Assembly (NCBI GenBank): GCA_029863355.1
Contig: JAOTVO010000001.1
Span: 1 to 34,032, forward strand
From: Candidatus Krumholzibacteriia bacterium
GTDB lineage: Bacteria > Krumholzibacteriota > Krumholzibacteria > WVZY01 > JAKEHA01
DNA: 34,032 nucleotides
Reading direction: 5' to 3'
Shown here in pieces: positions 32,802-34,032 of this stretch. The notes under the pieces were generated by a model, which was not told the DNA's origin, did not search any database, and saw only the letters and a list, made by a program, of their open reading frames with translations. Within the stretch, counting starts at the first letter, position 1; each line of letters begins with the position of its first letter. The translations under genes and the position numbers were made by a program.

Positions 32802-33815
32802 TCAAGCCCCGGCGCGCTCTCCGCGTTCGCTGTCGAGCGACGCCATGCCGTGCACGTTGTAGCGCTCGCCAGCGGCCGCGCCCTTGGGGATCGCGCGCTC
32901 GATGCGTGCGAGGTCGTCGGGAGAGAGGTCGGCGGCGAGCGCGCCCAGTGCCTCGGCCAGCCGGTCGCGGCGGCGCGCGCCCACCAGCGGCACGATGTCG
33001 TCGCCGCGCGAGAGCACCCAGCCGATCGCGAGCTGCGCGACCGTCAGCGTCTTCTCCTTGGCGATCGCACGCAGCGCCTCGACCAGCGACAGGTTGTGGT
33101 CGATGTGCTCCGCGCTGAAGCGCGGACTGTAGTTGCGGAAGTCGTTCGCCGGCACGCGGCGGTCCTTCGACCAATGACCGCTGATCAGGCCGCGCGAGAG
33201 CACGCCGTAGGCAGTGATTCCGATCCCAAGCTCACGGCACACGGGCAGGATCTTCGCCTCGATCCCGCGCGAGACGAGTGAGTATTCGATCTGCAGATCG
33301 CAGATGGGATACGTCTGGTGCGCGCGGAGAAGCGTCGCTGCGCCCGCCTCGGAGAGACCCACCTGCCGCACGTGTCCCGCCTCGATCATTTCCTTGATCG
33401 CTCCCACTGTCTCCTCGATGGGCACCGACGGGTCCACTCGCCCTAGGCGATAGATGTCGATGTAGTCCGTCCCCAGACGGCGCAGGGAGTGGGCGAGAAA
33501 GTTCTTCACCGCGACGGGACGTCCATCGATGCCAAGCCACCCGCCACGCGGATCGCGCAGCGCGCCGAACTTGACGCTGAGCACGACTTGCTCGCGCGTG
33601 CGCCCGTGCAGCGCCTCGCGCAGCAGCATCTCGTTATGACCCATGCCGTAGTAGTCGCCGGTGTCGAGCAGGGTCACCCCGGCGTCGAGCGCGGCGTGGA
33701 TCGTGGCGATACTTTCGGCCCGATCGGCCGGACCGTAGAGGTCCGACATCCCCATGCAGCCGAGGCCGAGCGCGGACACGCGCGGCCCCGAGGAACCCAG
33801 TGAGCGTGTGATCAT
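32802..33815 (-). CDS. Aldo/keto reductase
   Basis: A 337-residue NADPH-type aldo/keto reductase of the YajO/AKR13-like group. Family parts are LGLGCMGMSDLYGP, the catalytic Asp51, Tyr56 and Lys82 in LLDTGDYYGMG and LSVKFGA, LRRLGTDYIDIYRLGRVDPSVPIEETVGA, GLSEAGAATL, YGVLSRGLISG and the cofactor-binding IVPLVGARRRDRLAEALGAL. The fourth tetrad residue, usually His in LHRVDP, is Gly125 here; related enzymes also vary at this place. ATG 33815 is chosen over ATG 33824 because AGGAGG then lies 9 nt upstream instead of touching the start. The substrate is unknown. It converges on the FlgD-Ig gene at 31558 with a 14-base gap. Confidence 0.88.
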   Translation of the reverse strand: MITRSLGSSGPRVSALGLGCMGMSDLYGPADRAESIATIHAALDAGVTLLDTGDYYGMGHNEMLLREALHGRTREQVVLSVKFGALRDPRGGWLGIDGRPVAVKNFLAHSLRRLGTDYIDIYRLGRVDPSVPIEETVGAIKEMIEAGHVRQVGLSEAGAATLLRAHQTYPICDLQIEYSLVSRGIEAKILPVCRELGIGITAYGVLSRGLISGHWSKDRRVPANDFRNYSPRFSAEHIDHNLSLVEALRAIAKEKTLTVAQLAIGWVLSRGDDIVPLVGARRRDRLAEALGALAADLSPDDLARIERAIPKGAAAGERYNVHGMASLDSERGERAGA

Positions 33816-33863
33816 GTGCGGCATCCTCCTGTGTTGAGGGTCTCCGTATGAGCGGGAGGTGCA

Positions 33864-33896
33864 GGACGGACACCCGCGCCACGTGAGCGCCCGTCC
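33864..33896 (-). terminator. Hairpin after the last minus-strand gene
   Basis: GGACGG (33864-33869) pairs with CCGTCC (33891-33896), and GCGC (33876-33879) with GCGC (33887-33890) inside it. It lies just past the stop of the gene at 33905 on the minus strand and upstream of the aldo/keto reductase gene. There is no T tract, so a terminator role is only suggested by position. Confidence 0.3.
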
Positions 33897-33904
33897 CCCG
33901 CGGT

Positions 33905-34032
33905 TTACTTCACGATCGTGATCTTGCGCGACACGCTCTTGGTCGGCGTCTGCATCTTCACGAAATAGACGCCCGATCGGAGACCCTTCGCGTCGAAGCC
34001 CACCGATCCGGGACCCGCCGGCTGGGTCGCGT
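33905..34032 (-). CDS. C-terminal end of another FlgD-Ig-like domain protein (partial)
   Basis: The minus-strand frame is open from the right edge of the window and ends at a TAA at 33905. The 41 visible residues include GSVGFDAKGLRSGVYFVKM and end SVSRKITIVK, which matches the last part of the FlgD-Ig/T9SS-like C-terminal domain of the genes at 2, 24290 and 31558 (W/F-D-----L-SGVYF-----G----RK----). The rest lies outside the window, so neither size nor function can be stated. Confidence 0.7.
   Translation of the reverse strand, partial: ATQPAGPGSVGFDAKGLRSGVYFVKMQTPTKSVSRKITIVK

Noticed and set aside
31564..33174. Minus-strand frame of 536 codons spanning the FlgD-Ig gene and part of the aldo/keto reductase gene
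   Set aside because: It runs antisense to one gene and out of frame through another, with no motif.

Overview
The window is G+C-rich, densely coded DNA of a diderm bacterium. The outer membrane is shown by TamA/TamB, a patatin-BamA fusion, OmpW-like and PorT-like barrels and a heme-bearing barrel. Four secreted proteins end in the FlgD-Ig/T9SS-like C-terminal domain (PNPF ... DVAGRRV ... SGVYFYR ... RKM). Together with the YAQR repeat protein and its truncated paralogue at the left edge, this suggests an FCB-superphylum lineage such as Candidatus Eisenbacteria, Krumholzibacteriota or Latescibacteria. The lineage is inferred from protein style only. No rRNA, tRNA, CRISPR array, IS element or phage gene was seen.

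Layout. (1) 1-1102: 3' end of a secreted repeat/FlgD-Ig protein, then a terminator-like hairpin. (2) 1193-2961: DoxX protein, thiamine-binding-like protein, small membrane protein and SpoIIAA-like protein on the plus strand. (3) 2942-5037, minus: an ATP-grasp ligase and a HExxH metallopeptidase joined by an ATGA overlap, with a promoter that implies a nearly leaderless mRNA. (4) 5178-14252, plus: hinT, deoxyhypusine-synthase-like gene, KDPG aldolase, c-type heme lipoprotein, diheme beta-barrel, tamA, tamB, followed by an FMN reductase at 14294. (5) 15007-18690: two small outer-membrane barrels and a type Vd-like patatin-POTRA-barrel protein. (6) 18677-19721: a lower-G+C stretch with an orphan secreted protein, a decayed lipoprotein start, and a promoter plus structured leader. 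(7) 19722-24280: molybdenum cofactor operon moaA, moaC-moaB fusion, TSUP transporter, moeA, moaD, moaE. (8) 24290-26728, minus: 812-residue secreted protein with eight YAQR repeats, divergent from (9) a soluble Ser/Thr kinase with a long TPR-like tail, a secreted beta-propeller protein, a degenerate ABC-type ATPase and a peptide deformylase. (10) 31558-34032: another FlgD-Ig protein, an aldo/keto reductase, and the 3' end of a fourth FlgD-Ig protein.

Six sigma70-like promoters with spacers of 17-18 bp are clear, and three or more share the -35 hexamer TTGACC. Genes are tightly packed, with ATGA, GTGA or TTGA stop/start overlaps at seven junctions, so translational coupling is common. The items most worth following are the three-hairpin leader before moaA, the heme lipoprotein/diheme-barrel pair beside tamAB, the ATP-grasp/peptidase pair, and the shared C-terminal domain of secreted proteins whose export machinery is not in the window.
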